Assembly (NCBI GenBank): GCA_023664345.1
Contig: JAMPFQ010000002.1
Coordinates: forward strand, 186,001-250,000
Length of the DNA: 64,000 bases
Reading direction: 5' to 3'
From: Lachnospiraceae bacterium
Lineage (GTDB): Bacteria > Bacillota > Clostridia > Lachnospirales > Lachnospiraceae
The notes under the pieces are model-generated. The model was not told the DNA's origin and did no database searches. It saw nothing but the letters and a program-made list of their open reading frames with translations. The position numbers and the translations under genes are program-made. Below, piece after piece: positions 42,732 through 52,787 of the stretch. Position 1 is the stretch's first letter; every line of letters begins with the position of its first letter.

Positions 42732-43217
42732 ATGAGCGCTAAAACAAAAATCGTTGTACTTCACATGAAAGAATTGATCTATACAGGCATCTTCGCCCTT
42801 CTGGGAATCCTGTTCATCATCCTGCTGGTGATGATGTTCCTGCCCGGAAAAAAGGAAGAGACAGATGTACCTGCCGAAGAGGTCACTGCTGACGTAAGTT
42901 CCATGTACATACCCGGTATTTATACTACCGAACTGATCTTGGGCGCCCAGACCATTGATGTGGAAGTCATCGTAGATAAAAACACCATCACTTCCATCCG
43001 CATGGTAAACTTAAATGATGCCGTGACCACCATGTACCCGCTGCTGGAACCCACCTTTGATACCATCTGCAAGCAGGTGTATGAACACCAGGCCCTGGAT
43101 CAGGTTACATATACCTCCGAGAGCAAATATACTTCTCTGGTGCTGTTGGAGACGATCCAGAATTCTCTGAACAAAGCGGCGGTGAAAGAAACGCCTGAAC
43201 CTACCGCGACGCCGTAA
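42732..43217 (+). CDS. Membrane-anchored protein with FMN-binding-like extracellular domain
   Basis: 161 residues starting at the ATG at 42732 after AAGGGGAATCAAG. One membrane span (about 17-38, GIFALLGILFIILLVMMF), then a small outer domain: PGIYTTELILGAQTIDVEVIVDKNTITSIRMVNL. The YTTELILGAQTIDVEVxVDxxxIxSI pattern is that of FMN-bind-like domains in RnfG/NqrC relatives, but the Thr-containing flavin attachment motif is not evident. The tail is Pro/Thr-rich. Divergent from glnA; role unknown. Confidence 0.75.
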   Translation: MSAKTKIVVLHMKELIYTGIFALLGILFIILLVMMFLPGKKEETDVPAEEVTADVSSMYIPGIYTTELILGAQTIDVEVIVDKNTITSIRMVNLNDAVTTMYPLLEPTFDTICKQVYEHQALDQVTYTSESKYTSLVLLETIQNSLNKAAVKETPEPTATP

Positions 43218-43245
43218 AACGGCGCCGCGGTTTTTGCGGCAGATC

Positions 43246-45156
43246 TTATAGTCTCTCCACTTCCGCCAGCCACAGCGCCGCGCTGGCATCGGAGGGCATG
43301 CGCAGGTCTCCCCGGGGAGATACCGCCACGCTTCCCACCTTGGGGCCGTCGGGCAGGCAGGATCGCTTGAACTGCTGGGCAAAAAACCTGCGGTAGAAAT
43401 CTTTCAGCCATTTTAAGATGGCTGCCTTCTCATACTGTCCGGCGAAAGCAAGCTGCGCCACGCGATATATTTTGGCAGGGGGAAATCCTCCCCGGAGCAT
43501 GTAATATAAAAAGAAGTCGTGAAGTTCATACGGCCCTACCAGATCCTCGGTCCTCTGGGATATCTGGCCGTCCACCGGAGGCAGGAGTTCCGGGCTGACG
43601 GGAGTATCCAGCACGTCTTCCAGCACCCGGGCAAGCTCCCGGTCGCCGCAGGTGTCAGCGTGATATTTCACCAGATGGCGCACCAATGTCTTGGGCACCC
43701 CGGCATTGACTCCATACATGGACATATGGTCTCCGTTGTAGGTGGCCCATCCCAGGGCCAGTTCCGACATATCACCCGTGCCGATCACAAGCCCGTTCTC
43801 TCTGTTGGCAATGTCCATCAGCACCTGGGTGCGTTCCCTGGCCTGTCCGTTCTCGTAAGTCACATCATGGTCATCCGGATCCTGACCGATATCCCTGAAA
43901 TGAACGGTCACTGCCTCTTTGATATCCACTTCCTCCAGGGTGGCTCCCAGGGTCCGCGCCAATTCGCAGGCATTGCAATACGTCCTGTCCGTGGTGCCGA
44001 AGCAGGGCATTGTCACCGCGAAGATGCCCTTCCTGTCCAGATGCAGCATATCAAAAGTCCTCACGGTGACAAGCAGCGCCAGCGTGGAATCCAGTCCGCC
44101 GGAAAGTCCCACTACCGCTTTCCGCAGTCCTGTATGCTCATATCGCTTTTTCAATCCGTAGGACTGGATGGACAGGATCTCCTCGCACCGCCTGCTGCGC
44201 TGTGCCGGGTCGGAGGGCACGAAAGGCATGGCGTTAAAAGTGCGCTCCAGCCTGGTCTCCTCTGACTTTAACGAAAAAGGGATCACCGCATAGGCTGCCT
44301 GAGGTTCCTTGCCGAATGTTCCCATGCGCCGCCGCTCCGAAAGAATCCTCTGTATGTCAATGTCTCCATAAACTGTCTCGCACCGAAAGGTTTTCTTCTG
44401 GGTCAGAATCGTGCCGTTTTCCGCGATCAGGTCATGCCCGCCGAAGACCAGATCCTGGGTGGACTCTCCCTCGCCTGCAGAAGTGTAGACATAGCCGCAG
44501 ATCAGCCTGGCGCTTCCTGATCTTACCAGCAGTTCCCGGTACTCGTCTTTTCCGATGGTTTCGTTGGAGGCAGAGAGGTTGACGATCAGGGTGGCTCCTT
44601 TCAGCGCGTGATCCGTTCCCGGCGGATCCGCCACCCACAGATCCTCGCAGATCTCACACCCTACTTTCAGGCCCGGCATATTTTCGCAGGCGAACAGGAT
44701 GTTGGTCCCAAAAGGGATGATTCGTCCCTGGAAAGGAAATCCCACCGGTTCCCTGTTTCCCGCAGCAAAATGCCGACCCTCGTAAAATTCCGCGTAACAT
44801 GGGATATTGGCCTTGGGCACCATGCCCAGCACCCTGCCTTTCTGGAGCGCCGCCGCCACATTATAAAGTCTCCCCTCCCGTTCTACGGGAAGCCCCACCA
44901 TGACCAGCGCGTCCTTATCCTCCGTGGCTTTCGCCACCGCAAGAAGCTGCAGAGAAGCCTCTTCCAGCAGCGCGGACTGCAGGAACAGATCGCCGCAGGT
45001 ATATCCGGTAAGACAGAGTTCCGGGAACACAATGACCTTTGCCCCTGCCTCATAGGCTTCGTTCAGCCTTTCACAGATCACCTCCGCGTTGTAAGCCGGA
45101 TCCGCCACTTTGATCTTAGGTGTGACCGCCGCCACTTTGATAAAGCCATCTTTCAT
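43246..45156 (-). CDS. nadE: Glutamine-dependent NAD+ synthase
   Basis: 636 residues: an N-terminal nitrilase-type glutaminase with Glu in VFPELCLTGYTCGD, Lys in VPKANIP and Cys in GCEICEDLW, then an ammonia-dependent synthetase with P-loop-like GLSGGLDSTLAL. It amidates nicotinate adenine dinucleotide, completing NAD synthesis. Start at MKDGFIKVAA (45156), with GGAG seven bases upstream; the longer frame overlaps the hslO gene. It follows hslO by 31 bases, probably in one transcript. Confidence 0.94.
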   Translation of the reverse strand: MKDGFIKVAAVTPKIKVADPAYNAEVICERLNEAYEAGAKVIVFPELCLTGYTCGDLFLQSALLEEASLQLLAVAKATEDKDALVMVGLPVEREGRLYNVAAALQKGRVLGMVPKANIPCYAEFYEGRHFAAGNREPVGFPFQGRIIPFGTNILFACENMPGLKVGCEICEDLWVADPPGTDHALKGATLIVNLSASNETIGKDEYRELLVRSGSARLICGYVYTSAGEGESTQDLVFGGHDLIAENGTILTQKKTFRCETVYGDIDIQRILSERRRMGTFGKEPQAAYAVIPFSLKSEETRLERTFNAMPFVPSDPAQRSRRCEEILSIQSYGLKKRYEHTGLRKAVVGLSGGLDSTLALLVTVRTFDMLHLDRKGIFAVTMPCFGTTDRTYCNACELARTLGATLEEVDIKEAVTVHFRDIGQDPDDHDVTYENGQARERTQVLMDIANRENGLVIGTGDMSELALGWATYNGDHMSMYGVNAGVPKTLVRHLVKYHADTCGDRELARVLEDVLDTPVSPELLPPVDGQISQRTEDLVGPYELHDFFLYYMLRGGFPPAKIYRVAQLAFAGQYEKAAILKWLKDFYRRFFAQQFKRSCLPDGPKVGSVAVSPRGDLRMPSDASAALWLAEVERL

Positions 45157-45187
45157 ATCAATCTCCATTCCGATATCGCACACTCTG

Positions 45188-46072
45188 TTAAAGCTGCCTG
45201 CTCCTATGATACAGATCCCGCAGGTCATCCATATAGAACCTGTAATCCTTATTGCAGAAATGACAGTTGACCGTGATCCCCTCTCCCTCGTCTATCATGT
45301 CCTGCAATTCCTTTCTGCCAAGGCTGACCAGCGCCTTTTCCACCCGCTGTCTGCTGCAGTCGCAGACAAACGCGGCGGGCAAGGTGTCGTTCTTCTCCAC
45401 ATCCAGGCCCTCCAGGACCATTTCCAGCATCTGTTCGGGTGTATTTCCCTCATCCAGCATGGTGGTCACGGAACGGATCTTCTTCAGATTCTCCTCCAGC
45501 CGTTCGATCACCCGATCCTCCACGAAAGGCATCAGCTGGATGATAAAGCCTCCTGCCTGCCGCACCGTATTGTCACGGTTCATGAGCACGCCCAGTCCCA
45601 CGGAAGAGGGCACCTGCTCGGAGGTGGCAAAATAATAGGTCAGATCTTCCGCAATCTCACCTGTCTGTAATAAAGTCTGCCCTGCATAAGGCTCTTTTAA
45701 TCCCATATCTTTGATCACACTCAGGATCCCGCTTCCTACCGCCCCGCCCACATCCAGTTTCCCGGCGGCATTGGCAGGCAGGATCACATCGGGCACATTG
45801 GCGTAACCCTTGACTTTCCCCTGGGAACCCGCCGTCACGGTCAGCCCCTGTATGGGGCCGTCGCCCCTGATCTGCAGGGTCAGGATATCTTTCTCTCCTT
45901 TCAGCATACTGCCCATCATGGCTCCTGCGCTCAACAGCCTGCCCAGCGCAGCCGTTACCACGGGACTGGTATTGTGGGCAGCCCTGGCTGCCTCCACCGT
46001 CTCTCTGGTGGTACAGGCAAAGGCCCTGATCTGTGTATCCGCCGCTGTGGCTCTTACAATATAATCTGTCAT
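45188..46072 (-). CDS. hslO: Redox-regulated chaperone Hsp33
   Basis: 294 residues. The N-terminal domain includes LGRLLSAGAMMGSMLKGEKD and LTVTAGSQGKVKGYANVP. The C-terminal zinc site has CDCSRQRVEKAL and CHFCNKDY (C-x-C and C-x2-C), which forms disulfides on oxidation and switches the chaperone on. The ATG overlaps the preceding methyltransferase stop by four bases (ATGA). Normal length. Confidence 0.95.
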   Translation of the reverse strand: MTDYIVRATAADTQIRAFACTTRETVEAARAAHNTSPVVTAALGRLLSAGAMMGSMLKGEKDILTLQIRGDGPIQGLTVTAGSQGKVKGYANVPDVILPANAAGKLDVGGAVGSGILSVIKDMGLKEPYAGQTLLQTGEIAEDLTYYFATSEQVPSSVGLGVLMNRDNTVRQAGGFIIQLMPFVEDRVIERLEENLKKIRSVTTMLDEGNTPEQMLEMVLEGLDVEKNDTLPAAFVCDCSRQRVEKALVSLGRKELQDMIDEGEGITVNCHFCNKDYRFYMDDLRDLYHRSRQL

Positions 46073-46878
46073 ATCCGCTCCTGTTCCGGTTTCCCCTGCT
46101 CCCGCGCCACGATATAGATCCTCTGGCTTTTGGCAGTCACTGCTTCCCCTGTGTCGGCATCCGCCATCTCCAATACCCTCATCCCCGCTCGCTCCACAAG
46201 CGACCGCATCTGCTCCGCCCGGTATCCTCTCTGGAAATGGGTCTCCTCAAAACGTCGGAACAGCCCGTTCTCCTGCTCCGTGAAAACAGTCAGGTCATAT
46301 TCGTTGATCTCCTTTTCCGGGTCATAGAAATTTTCCCAGATGAAACTGCACTCCTCCCGGTTCTCCGCTATGGTAGTATCCCCGATGATCTCTTCATACT
46401 TGTATACGGTATTAAAATCAAAGATAAAGATCCCTCCGGGATAAAGATAATTGTTCACCAGCGAAAAGACGGCAAACAGTTCCTCCTCGTCCAGGATGTA
46501 GTTCATGGAATCGCAGACGCTGTACACCGTTCCCACGGTACTGTACAGTTCCAGTTCCCGCATATCCTGGTTCAGATAAAGGATGGCGTCACCGCTCTTC
46601 TCCCTTTTTTCCAGGGCGGCGCTCAGCATCTCCCAGGACACATCCACCCCGATCATATCATACCCCCTGCGGTACATCATCTCCGTCAGCGTTCCCGTGC
46701 CGCAGCCCAGATCCAGCACCAGGTTTCGCTCCGATGCCAGCACATCTTTCGCGCCCCGCTCCGGCTTCGATACCCCGTACTTTTCTATCAACCCCTGCAG
46801 CCTGTCGCACCACTGCCCATAAGGCACATTATCCATAAGTTCGTCATATACTGCGGCAAAGTCCTGATACGCATCCAT
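46069..46878 (-). CDS. Class I SAM-dependent methyltransferase
   Basis: 269 residues from MDAYQDFAAVYDELM (46878), six bases after an AAGGGAG site; the longer frame passes a repeat. SAM-binding motif I VLDLGCGTGTLTEMM, then YDMIGVDVSWEML and ILYLNQDMRELEL. The type (YcgJ/UbiE-like small-molecule methyltransferase) is common next to other core genes in Firmicutes; substrate unknown. Coupled to hslO. Confidence 0.85.
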   Translation of the reverse strand: MDAYQDFAAVYDELMDNVPYGQWCDRLQGLIEKYGVSKPERGAKDVLASERNLVLDLGCGTGTLTEMMYRRGYDMIGVDVSWEMLSAALEKREKSGDAILYLNQDMRELELYSTVGTVYSVCDSMNYILDEEELFAVFSLVNNYLYPGGIFIFDFNTVYKYEEIIGDTTIAENREECSFIWENFYDPEKEINEYDLTVFTEQENGLFRRFEETHFQRGYRAEQMRSLVERAGMRVLEMADADTGEAVTAKSQRIYIVAREQGKPEQERI

Positions 46879-46912
46879 CCCCATCTCCCTTCCGGCTTCA
46901 ACCAACCCACAC

Positions 46913-46944
46913 AGAAGAACGCCCGCATGAAAGCGAACAAATTC
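46913..46944. repeat. Dispersed 32-bp repeat, copy 2
   Basis: Gapless match (27 of 32) to 41076-41107. It is followed by a CCAAC/GTTGG hairpin. It lies in the 117-base gap between the DUF368 and methyltransferase genes. Confidence 0.55.
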
Positions 46945-46995
46945 CCAAAGCCAACAAGTTGGCTTATGAGAAATGCCATGTGACGGCACGTCACC

Positions 46996-47859
46996 CTATT
47001 CACCTAACTTCATCGCCACCACGAAGCCTGCCACGAACGCAACGGCGCCCGCCAAAAGGTGCAGGGTCATCATGGCGCCCATGCCGCTCAAGGCCGCGAA
47101 TCCGCCCATCAGCGCGATGGCAACGGGAGACGCCACCACCAGGCCGATGATCGCCCAATAAGCGTACAGGGGAAACTTCTCAAAAATGACTTCCACCACC
47201 TTGGCAACCGCGAAGATCCCCGCTACCACACCGATGCCAAAGGGCGCCAGAATGCCGATGCCCGCCAGAATGCCATCCATATCAAAACTAGTCAGCGCCT
47301 GGATAAAATCCGTGATAGCGCTCAGCACAGGCTGATAAAATCCCAGCAGCATCAGTACCATGGAGCCGCTGACGCCGGGGATCACCATGGTGGCGGAAGC
47401 AATGATGCCAACCACAAAAAGCTTCAGCACGTTCACAAGGTTAAAGGACAGGTCAGCCGCCGCGCCCTCCGTGCCGCCAAGAGCCGCCAGCCCCACTACC
47501 AGAGCAAAAAAGGCGATCCCTGCGATCAGATGGCCGATCTTGATCTTACTGCCTTTTACATTCTTCCACAGGATGGGCAGGCTGCCCAGGATCAGGCCGA
47601 TGAACAGGAGGTTCGCCTGGATGGGAAAACTCTCGAACAGCCACTCCAGCCCGAAAGCGCTGGCGATGATAGCGATCCCCATCCCCACCGCTATGGGGAA
47701 CAGGAATCTCACGCTCTGCTTAAACTCACTGAACAGATGGGTAATGCAATGGATCAGCTTGTCGTAGATGCCCATGGATACCATCATGGTCCCGCCGCTG
47801 ACGCCGGGGATGATATTCGCGATACCGATCAACATACCTTTTAAAATACTTTTGATCAT
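46996..47859 (-). CDS. DUF368 family polyprenyl-phosphate transporter (PopT-like)
   Basis: 287 residues with about eight spans and the repeated family motif NIIPGVSGGTMMVSMG at residues 15-30 and VIPGVSGSMVLMLLGFY at about 158-174. DUF368 (PopT) proteins are reported to return undecaprenyl phosphate to the inner leaflet for cell-wall synthesis, alongside DedA-type proteins. It follows hisC by 24 bases. Confidence 0.9.
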   Translation of the reverse strand: MIKSILKGMLIGIANIIPGVSGGTMMVSMGIYDKLIHCITHLFSEFKQSVRFLFPIAVGMGIAIIASAFGLEWLFESFPIQANLLFIGLILGSLPILWKNVKGSKIKIGHLIAGIAFFALVVGLAALGGTEGAAADLSFNLVNVLKLFVVGIIASATMVIPGVSGSMVLMLLGFYQPVLSAITDFIQALTSFDMDGILAGIGILAPFGIGVVAGIFAVAKVVEVIFEKFPLYAYWAIIGLVVASPVAIALMGGFAALSGMGAMMTLHLLAGAVAFVAGFVVAMKLGE

Positions 47860-47883
47860 AAAATTTCTCCATTCTTTTCTTTT

Positions 47884-48945
47884 TTAACATTTTTTTGCAA
47901 GAAACTCTTTTAAAAACGCGATCAGGCGCTCCATCTGCTCATCCGTGCCTATGGTGATGCGCATGAAATCGGATATCCTGGGCTTATTCCAGTAGCGCAC
48001 ATAGATATCCGCCTCCCTGAGGGCCCTGAAGATTTCCTCCGCGGACACCGTCTGATGGGACGCAAAGATAAAATTTGCCCTGGAGTCAGGAAAGGTAAAG
48101 CCCAGCTGTGCCAGTTCCTTTTTCACCCTCTCCCTGGTGGCCGTGATCTTCGCCGTGGTGGCTTTGAAGTACGCATCGTCCCGGACAGCCTCGGCTCCCA
48201 TCAGCTGGGCGGGATAATTCATGGTGTATGAATTAAAAGAAAACTTCACGTCATTTAAATACCGAATCAGTTTCTCGTTACCGATGCAGAAACCGATCCG
48301 CAGGCCTGCCATGGCGCGGGACTTGGAAAAAGTCTGCACCACCAGCAGGTTCTCATATCTCTCCAGCAGGGGCAGCGCACTGACGCCGCCAAAATCCACA
48401 TAGGCCTCATCCACAATGACGACCACATCCCGGTTTGCCTGAACGATCTCCTCCACCGTCTCCAGGCTCTCCAACAGTCCCGTGGGCGCATTGGGATTGG
48501 GAAAGATCACGCCGCCGTTGGGCTGCCTGTAATCCTCCGGCCTGATATGCCAGTCCTCATCCAGCGCACAGATCCGGTAAGGGATCCGGTACAGTTCCGC
48601 CCACACATCATAAAAGGAATACGTCACATCCGGGAACAGAATCGGACGGTCACTGTTGAAAAAAGTCATGAACGCCAGGGCAAGCACATCATCGGAGCCC
48701 ACTCCCACAAAGACCTGCTCCGGCTTTACCCCGTAATACGCCGCCAGAGCGTTCACCAGCGGCGTTGTGCCCGGATCCGGGTAGAGCCTCAGGACGCCGC
48801 AGTCCATCTGTTCCGCCAGCTTCTGCACCCCGGGCGCGGGCGGGTAGGGACACTCGTTTGTATTTAATTTGATCATGCCCGGCTTATCGGGCTGTTCCCC
48901 GGCCACATAGGGCACTACTTTCCGTACATTGTCTTCCCATTTCAT
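47884..48945 (-). CDS. hisC: Histidinol-phosphate aminotransferase
   Basis: 353 residues of fold-type I aminotransferase: KLNTNECPYPPAPGV, VGVGSDDVLALAFMTFF, PNPNAPTG, VIVDEAYVDFGG and the PLP-lysine block TFSKSRAMAGLRIGF. The second-to-last steps of histidine synthesis need it, though no other his gene is near. Related aminotransferases act on phenylalanine or cobalamin precursors, so the substrate carries some doubt. Confidence 0.9.
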   Translation of the reverse strand: MKWEDNVRKVVPYVAGEQPDKPGMIKLNTNECPYPPAPGVQKLAEQMDCGVLRLYPDPGTTPLVNALAAYYGVKPEQVFVGVGSDDVLALAFMTFFNSDRPILFPDVTYSFYDVWAELYRIPYRICALDEDWHIRPEDYRQPNGGVIFPNPNAPTGLLESLETVEEIVQANRDVVVIVDEAYVDFGGVSALPLLERYENLLVVQTFSKSRAMAGLRIGFCIGNEKLIRYLNDVKFSFNSYTMNYPAQLMGAEAVRDDAYFKATTAKITATRERVKKELAQLGFTFPDSRANFIFASHQTVSAEEIFRALREADIYVRYWNKPRISDFMRITIGTDEQMERLIAFLKEFLAKKC

Positions 48946-48984
48946 ATCCGTTCTCCTTTCCCAGAGACCTTGGCGGAACCGTTT

Positions 48985-50028
48985 TCAACCTTGTGATCCC
49001 TGACAGCTGTTTTCCGCCTGCCAGCATTTCAGTTCCTGACGGTAATCCTCCGCCTGTTCACGGCATCCCAGCGCCTGACAGCAGCGGATCATTCCCTCCA
49101 GGCCGATCTCCCCGCCGCAGGCAAGCTGCAGGATCGGCTGTGTTTCATGCACCGCGTTGTCATACCAGAGCACCGCCTCCTCGAAGTCCCCCGCCTCCTC
49201 ATAAAAATTTCCCAATTCACAGCAGATCTCTGAGCAGGCTCCCATGGCCAGCGCCCTGGAAGTATATTTCAAAAACACCGCCGCATCCTGCTCCAGCCGG
49301 GCTGCCCGGGCTGCCACGCAGCAGGCTTCCATGATCTCATCCGCGCTCCTGCCCCCATCCGCCGCCGATCGCTGAAAGAACGCCGCTGCCCGGACGAGAT
49401 CCTCCCGGTCTCCCGCCATCAGCAGTTCCCTGGCATACATATTGTGAAGCCGCCGGGGCAGCCGGTAGCCCTCCGATACATGCTTATGGAAATTGGCAAG
49501 GTCGCGCTTTGCATGGCTGCTCTCCGGCAGATGGGTGATGACCACATCACTGTCGTACACCACGGGATCCAGCCGCACCGTCTCGTGGATCGGCTCCGTC
49601 CATACAAACTGCCTCAACCGCCTGAACAGCTTGGGCCGGTATTCCTCGTCAAAATTGTACACCGTTCCAAACCGCATCTGATTGCCGTATTTCATCTGGA
49701 CGATCTCGATCTCCGGCAGCATCGCTTCTTTCAATATGCGGAACCGCTGCCTGTTCTCCTCATCCAGCACCTCGTCCGCATCCGCAGAATAAATATATTC
49801 CTGAGTCGCCTTGGAAAATGCGTAATTTCTCGCGGCGCTGAAATCATCTATCCATTCAAAGTCATAGATCAGATCCGTATACTTCCGTGCGATCTCTTTT
49901 GTCCTGTCCGTGGAACCCGTATCCACGATAATAACTTCGTCACAGAGATCCGCCACACTGTCCAAACATCTTTCCAGGATCTTTTCTTCATTTTTCACGA
50001 TCATACAAAGGGAAATCGTAATCATCAT
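48985..50028 (-). CDS. Family 2 glycosyltransferase with C-terminal TPR-like repeats
   Basis: The first ~180 residues are a GT-A domain: [37 protein letters not shown], and [10 protein letters not shown] with a DxD-like metal site. About 220-340 is helical TPR-like ([20 protein letters not shown]). This is the build of SunS/WaaE-like transferases in Firmicutes that glycosylate proteins or cell-wall polymers. The start overlaps the ABC ATPase stop by four bases. Acceptor unknown. Confidence 0.85.
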   Translation of the reverse strand: MMITISLCMIVKNEEKILERCLDSVADLCDEVIIVDTGSTDRTKEIARKYTDLIYDFEWIDDFSAARNYAFSKATQEYIYSADADEVLDEENRQRFRILKEAMLPEIEIVQMKYGNQMRFGTVYNFDEEYRPKLFRRLRQFVWTEPIHETVRLDPVVYDSDVVITHLPESSHAKRDLANFHKHVSEGYRLPRRLHNMYARELLMAGDREDLVRAAAFFQRSAADGGRSADEIMEACCVAARAARLEQDAAVFLKYTSRALAMGACSEICCELGNFYEEAGDFEEAVLWYDNAVHETQPILQLACGGEIGLEGMIRCCQALGCREQAEDYRQELKCWQAENSCQGSQG

Positions 50029-50747
50029 AACACCTTCGACAAAAATTCCTGTAATCTGGGGCTTTGAGGGTTATTGAAAAATTCCGCGGGCGTATTTTCC
50101 TCCACGATATTCCCTCCGTCCATGAACAATACTTTGGTCCCCACCTCTCTGGCAAATCCCATCTCATGAGTCACCACCACCATGGTCATGCCGCTGTCCG
50201 CCAGTTCTCTCATAACCTCCAGCACCTCACCCACCATCTCCGGATCCAGGGCGGATGTGGGTTCGTCAAAAAGCATCACCTTGGGATTCATGGCCAGGGA
50301 ACGCACGATGGCGATCCGCTGCTTCTGTCCGCCGCTCAGAGAACTGGGATACGCGTCCGCTTTCTCCGCCAGTCCCACACGCTGCAGCAGCTTCAGGGCA
50401 TTTTCCCCGGCCTCCTCCGGACTCATCAGCTTCAGTTTCACAGGAGCAAGGGTAATGTTGTTCATAATGGTCAGGTTATTGAACAGGTTAAAATGCTGGA
50501 ACACCATGCCCATATGACGGCGCACCTCATCAATATCTACTTTCGGGTCATTGATCTTCTGTCCGTCAAACCAGACCTCGCCGCTGGTGGGCGTCTCCAG
50601 CAGGTTCAGGCAGCGCAGGAACGTGCTCTTACCGGAACCGGAGGGACCGATGACCACGATCTTCTCCCCCTGATGAATATGGTAGTTGATGCCTTTTAAT
50701 ACCTGGTTATCCTCAAATTGTTTGTAAAGTTCTTTAACGATTATCAC
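50025..50747 (-). CDS. Polar amino acid ABC transporter ATPase
   Basis: 240 residues with Walker [11 protein letters not shown]-loop [11 protein letters not shown], signature LSGGQKQR, Walker [15 protein letters not shown] and the switch His in [12 protein letters not shown]. The sequence is of the GlnQ/HisP kind. It overlaps the permease gene by 14 bases and powers uptake by the permease, with the lipoprotein encoded at 52788-53561 as likely binding partner. Confidence 0.95.
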   Translation of the reverse strand: MIIVKELYKQFEDNQVLKGINYHIHQGEKIVVIGPSGSGKSTFLRCLNLLETPTSGEVWFDGQKINDPKVDIDEVRRHMGMVFQHFNLFNNLTIMNNITLAPVKLKLMSPEEAGENALKLLQRVGLAEKADAYPSSLSGGQKQRIAIVRSLAMNPKVMLFDEPTSALDPEMVGEVLEVMRELADSGMTMVVVTHEMGFAREVGTKVLFMDGGNIVEENTPAEFFNNPQSPRLQEFLSKVL

Positions 50748-51429
50748 TCCTGCGCATCCTCCTTTCCAGTTTCTCCAATAGTTTGGTCAGGATCTTAATG
50801 ATCACAAAATAGATCACCGCCGCGCCGATCAGGGGCGTAAAGGAATCGAACGTCTTGGACGCGATCTGGTTCGCCACACGGGTCAGGTCGCTTAACCCCA
50901 CGTAACCCACGATCGCGGTCTCTTTCAGCAGCACGATAAATTCATTCACCAGGGGCGGCAGGACATTCTTGAAAGCCTGCGGGATCACGATATTGCACAT
51001 GGTCTGAAAATTGGAGAGTCCCAGGGACCGCCCCGCCTCCGTCTGTCCCTTGTCCACCGCCAGGATCCCGGCACGGATGATCTCCGCCACATAAGCGCCG
51101 GAATTGATGCCAAAGGACAGTCCCGCGATCATGACAGCGTTCTTGCTGCTGGCCAGAATCGCAAAATACATGATCATCACCTGGAGCACGGAGGGTGTTC
51201 CCCTGATGATATCGATATACACATTGGCAATATGCGCCAATATGGTCTTTTTGCCGTTCTTTCTCACAGATATCTTCATGAATGCCGCAACGGTGCCGAT
51301 GATCACTCCCAGCACAGCCGCCATGGCCGCCACCTGGAGGGTGACTCCCAATCCTTTCAGATATAGTTTCCATCGGTCGCCGGTGATAAACGCCGCCGTG
51401 ATCTTCCTGATGAGTTCAGATCTTTCCAT
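50734..51429 (-). CDS. Polar amino acid ABC transporter permease (HisM/GlnP family)
   Basis: 231 residues, about five spans, with the [22 protein letters not shown] segment as the EAA-type ATPase contact and [14 protein letters not shown] near the second span. The gene precedes the ATPase. It is upstream-flanked by a terminator (51545-51571), so this pair has its own promoter, which I could not place firmly. Confidence 0.93.
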   Translation of the reverse strand: MERSELIRKITAAFITGDRWKLYLKGLGVTLQVAAMAAVLGVIIGTVAAFMKISVRKNGKKTILAHIANVYIDIIRGTPSVLQVMIMYFAILASSKNAVMIAGLSFGINSGAYVAEIIRAGILAVDKGQTEAGRSLGLSNFQTMCNIVIPQAFKNVLPPLVNEFIVLLKETAIVGYVGLSDLTRVANQIASKTFDSFTPLIGAAVIYFVIIKILTKLLEKLERRMRRSDNR

Positions 51430-51544
51430 CCCATTTCTCCTATTTCAGTTCCGGGACTGTTCTTGCTTCTGACCGCCGCCTGTGGCAATCTGTACCGTCC
51501 CTGCACTACAGTTTTCAAGCCAACAAGTATAATAATACCAAAAA

Positions 51545-51571
51545 GAGGATAATGGCACAACCATTATCCTC
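51545..51571 (-). terminator. Strong terminator after the TPR fragment
   Basis: GAGGATAATGG and CCATTATCCTC pair perfectly over five bases; on the minus strand TTTTTGG follows. It isolates the split membrane-TPR gene from the ABC operon. Confidence 0.85.
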
Positions 51572-51593
51572 AAAAAAGCCGGATAAAAAATTT

Positions 51594-52539
51594 TCAGTCC
51601 ACCGAATACCCTCTTACTTCCATTTTGAGAACCGCATATCCTTCGTATTGCTCATCGCGGCATCTCTGCAGACGGGAGGTTACAAGGTCTCTCTCCCCGC
51701 ATCTGTGGGCGGCCCGGCAGACGCAGGCGGCGGCTTCCAGGGAGTCGGGCTCCAGCCGTTCCCAGCGTAGCGCCGCCATGAGCGCCTCATCATAGCGGTG
51801 TCCCGCCGCGTATACCTCATAAAGCATCCGATAGACCCGCGATCTCATCCACTCGGTCTCCTGTATTTTCAGGAGATAGTTCTCTGCATCCGTCAGTTTA
51901 TTGCATTTGATGCAATATCCGGCGGTCTCCAGCATGGCGGGCATAAAATCCCCTCTCAGGGACAGCGCCCTTTCGCCCAGCCTGACGGCTTCCCTTGCGC
52001 TGCCCATCTCACCCTGGCATATCATCCTACAGAAAAGGATCACCGCCCGTTCTTCCGGAACAGGACATTTCTCCAGCAGTTTAACGCAGATCTCATCCGC
52101 CTCAAGATAGCGTTTATGGTCTATGCTCCCCAGAACATACATCATCTGGTCACGAACCTTTTTATCCTCAGAAAAATACGGATCCAGCAAAGCGTTATAA
52201 TGTGCCTGCTTCTGTTGGTCGTCATATTTCATCCGGCGGATGATATCAGGAAGTGCCGGAATGACCCGGATGCCGAACCGGAATGACCCGGATGCCGAAC
52301 CTGAAAACAATGGCCAGCACGACAACGCTGATCATGGCGGCGCGCACCTTTGTAAAAAAAGGAACCGATACGTCGCCGCCATGAAAGATCAGCATAAACA
52401 GGGTTCTGCCGCAGATAAAGACAAGCGCCTGCATCACGATCAGGAACAGCGCCAGGATGATATATGTAAGAAACATGCCCCTGGTCTTCTGCTTCCCGGG
52501 CTTCTTTCCTTTGCCCATATCCGTCGTCTCTTTCTTCAT
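51594..52539 (-). pseudogene. Membrane-anchored TPR protein gene, split in two by a 22-bp tandem duplication
   Basis: An upstream part (52246-52539) encodes MKKETTD..., two membrane spans (about 24-46 and 70-90) and stops soon after FRFGIRVIP. A downstream part (51594 to ~52301) encodes the same FRFGIRVIP followed by ALPDIIRRMKYDDQQ and ~210 helical TPR-like residues. The bases between hold two exact copies of a 22-bp unit (52258-52301). Removing one copy joins both parts in frame into a 307-residue protein (946 minus 22 bases is 308 codons). The TPR part could still start at the ATG at 52232. The start is shared with repeat element B. Function of the intact protein unknown. Confidence 0.8.
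52258..52301. repeat. Perfect 22-bp tandem duplication
   Basis: Two identical copies (52258-52279 and 52280-52301) beginning GGAATGACCCGG and ending GCCGAACC. Its length is one more than a multiple of three, so it shifts the frame. Confidence 0.9.
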
Positions 52540-52604
52540 CTTTACACCCCTTGCGTGCTCCGGCACGCATACCAATCAATATTTGAAAGTTTACTTTCAA
52601 ACTT
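52537..52604 (-). repeat. 68-nt two-hairpin leader element, copy B
   Basis: Gapless counterpart of 8571-8638; it also ends at a start codon (52539). Stems TTTGAAAG/CTTTCAAA and GCGTGC/GCACGC differ from copy A at paired positions that preserve pairing. Confidence 0.75.
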
Positions 52605-52697
52605 ATCAGACGCACATTCAGGAGCCAGAATCCAGCTGCTGGCAGGCACTTGGTTCATTGTCCGCAGAAAGTGACTATCCGGCGCATCATCTAAAAC

Positions 52698-52747
52698 GGC
52701 TCCGGCTTTCCCTGGAACATAAGTATTCCACGGAACAGGCCGGAGCC
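52698..52747 (-). terminator. Terminator after the ABC binding protein
   Basis: GGCTCCGGC (52698-52706) pairs with GCCGGAGCC (52739-52747), with further partial pairing of TCCCTGGAAC and GTTCC inside. The minus-strand tail GTTTTAG is modest; on the plus strand CCTTTTTT follows, so it may work both ways. Confidence 0.65.
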
Positions 52748-52787
52748 ACCTTTTTTCCTGAAAATTATTATGTATGCCTTTCGGATC

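Noticed and set aside
41304-43217. A 637-codon plus-strand open frame across glnA
   Set aside because: Its first ~475 codons are antisense to glnA; only the part from the ATG at 42732 has a ribosome-binding site and protein-like sequence, so that part is annotated alone.
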